64,000 nucleotides of DNA from Haladaptatus caseinilyticus (GTDB taxonomy: Archaea > Halobacteriota > Halobacteria > Halobacteriales > Haladaptataceae): assembly GCF_026248685.1 (NCBI RefSeq), contig NZ_CP111041.1, positions 248,001 to 312,000 of the forward strand, read 5' to 3'. The translations under genes and the position numbers were made by a program. Below are positions 63,270 through 64,000 of this stretch, piece by piece (position 1 is the first letter of the stretch; each line of letters opens with the position of its first letter). The notes beneath the pieces are model-generated. The model saw nothing but the letters and a program-made list of their open reading frames with translations, searched no databases and was not told where the DNA came from.

Positions 63270-64000
63270 ATTGGGTACTCATCGTCCCCTTTGTCGTCTA
63301 CCTCCTTGGACTCCTCATCTTCGGTTATCTCGCTAGCAAAAAACTAGACGACTTGAGCGACTATTTACTCGGCGGCCGCACGATCGGAAGCGGCGTCACA
63401 GCACTCACACTTCAAGCAACTTCCATGAGTGGTTTCATGTTCATGGGCGGCCCTGCACTCGCATTCAAACAAGGACTTTGGGCGCTCTGGTACGCTGCTG
63501 GCGACTTCGGTGGTGGCCTTGTCAACCTCGCCGTCCTCGGCCGAAACCTCCGGCGAATTACCGAAGCACTCGGCTCACTCACACCAATCGAATGGCTCGA
63601 AGACCGCTATCCCCACCCCAGTATCAGAATCGCTGGCGCGACTATCTCGATCGTTTTCCTCGCTGCATACGTCTTCGCCCAATTTATCGCAGCGGGCAAA
63701 GCAATCGAATCCATTAGCGGACTGCCGTTTATCTATGGTCTTCTCATTGGTGCGGGAATCATTATCTTGTACACTTTCGTTGGTGGTTACCTTGCCGTCG
63801 CCTGGACGGACGCCTTCCAGGCAATCGTCATGGCCGTCGGCATCAACATCATCCTGGTCGCGGCGATACTCGAAGTAGGCGGGATCAGTGCTCTCTTCGC
63901 TGAGATCGCTACAACGGATCCGACTTACCTTTCGATCTGGGGGAAAGGCCTTGAACACGTCGGTGAGTGGGGCGTCGTTGCTGGTGCTGTGCTCATCTAT
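63266..64000 (+). CDS. Sodium:solute symporter (SSS family), N-terminal part
   Basis: Open from an ATG at 63266 to the window end, 245 residues with at least six hydrophobic segments. The SSS hallmarks are YLLGGRTIGSGVTALTLQAT near residue 33, SGFMFMGGPALAFKQGLWAL, and the Gly-rich VGGYLAVAWTDAFQAIVMAV. PutP-like transporters take up proline, acetate or similar solutes with sodium. The C-terminal half is beyond the window. Confidence 0.94.
   Translation, partial: MNWVLIVPFVVYLLGLLIFGYLASKKLDDLSDYLLGGRTIGSGVTALTLQATSMSGFMFMGGPALAFKQGLWALWYAAGDFGGGLVNLAVLGRNLRRITEALGSLTPIEWLEDRYPHPSIRIAGATISIVFLAAYVFAQFIAAGKAIESISGLPFIYGLLIGAGIIILYTFVGGYLAVAWTDAFQAIVMAVGINIILVAAILEVGGISALFAEIATTDPTYLSIWGKGLEHVGEWGVVAGAVLIY

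Noticed and set aside
1-64000. CRISPR array, rRNA operon, integrase or intact insertion sequence
   Set aside because: No regularly spaced repeats, conserved rRNA segments or transposase/integrase motifs were seen while reading the window.

Overview
The window comes from a halophilic archaeon of class Halobacteria. Proteins throughout are rich in Asp and Glu, and surface proteins carry twin-arginine lipoprotein signals or a PGF-CTERM tail. Several families are typically haloarchaeal: a Bat-type HTH_10 regulator, a TIGR00303-type CobT, CobY in place of CobU, DUF211, Lrp-TrkA_C, and small rubrerythrin-like zinc ribbons. Base composition is moderate for the class; a Haladaptatus-like lineage is possible but the genus cannot be fixed from the sequence. 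No rRNA, CRISPR array or intact transposase was seen.

Layout. 1-7.2 kb: a minus-strand MmgE/PrpD-Rieske-amidohydrolase operon, a nitrilase-family hydrolase facing away from it, an orphan UspA tail, and a complete glycine-betaine-type ABC transporter with two permeases. 7.4-9.5 kb: a membrane protein, then a double-HTH protein overlapping a small three-helix membrane protein. 9.7-15.3 kb: a Tat-exported sugar dehydrogenase-like protein, a decayed 1-kb stretch, then P450, TetR regulator and HtpX protease. Two near-identical palindromes, before the P450 and before tetR, look like TetR operators. 15.5-20.9 kb: a Zn/Mn ABC importer (znuABC-like), a serine hydrolase and a ZIP-like membrane protein. 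21.4-27.8 kb: an AT-richer operon of a tripartite tricarboxylate transporter (TctABC), a TcuA-like FAD dehydrogenase and a PrpF-like isomerase, with an IclR regulator. It looks like a tricarballylate/aconitate uptake and oxidation unit. 28-37 kb: an MDR oxidoreductase, a Bat sensor-regulator, a 47-residue zinc ribbon coupled to glutamate dehydrogenase, DoxX, a RibD_C reductase, an enolase-superfamily remnant, DUF211 and a VIT-like membrane protein. 37-42 kb: universal stress proteins, an APC permease fused to two Usp domains, and an Lrp-TrkA_C regulator.

44-54.5 kb is the late cobalamin pathway. cbiA-cobA-cobQ and HAD-cbiB-cobS-cobY-cobT-cobD-cbiZ are read leftward with overlapping ends, and a rightward btuF-like binding protein lies between the two blocks. 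Together they cover amidation, adenosylation, aminopropanol attachment, lower-ligand activation, ring joining and cobinamide salvage. The leading HAD phosphatase may supply the last dephosphorylation. 55-64 kb: a DUF1801 protein, a VOC protein, a flavin monooxygenase broken by one missing base, a second HTH plus three-helix membrane pair, a LolA-like lipoprotein, a cupredoxin, a small-gene region with a class II tRNA-like element flanked by hairpins, and the start of a sodium:solute symporter.

Six decayed genes or fragments, some shorter than usual gene-finding limits, and several genes of about 50 codons are described. Functions are family-level inferences from motifs and context; no database search was run.
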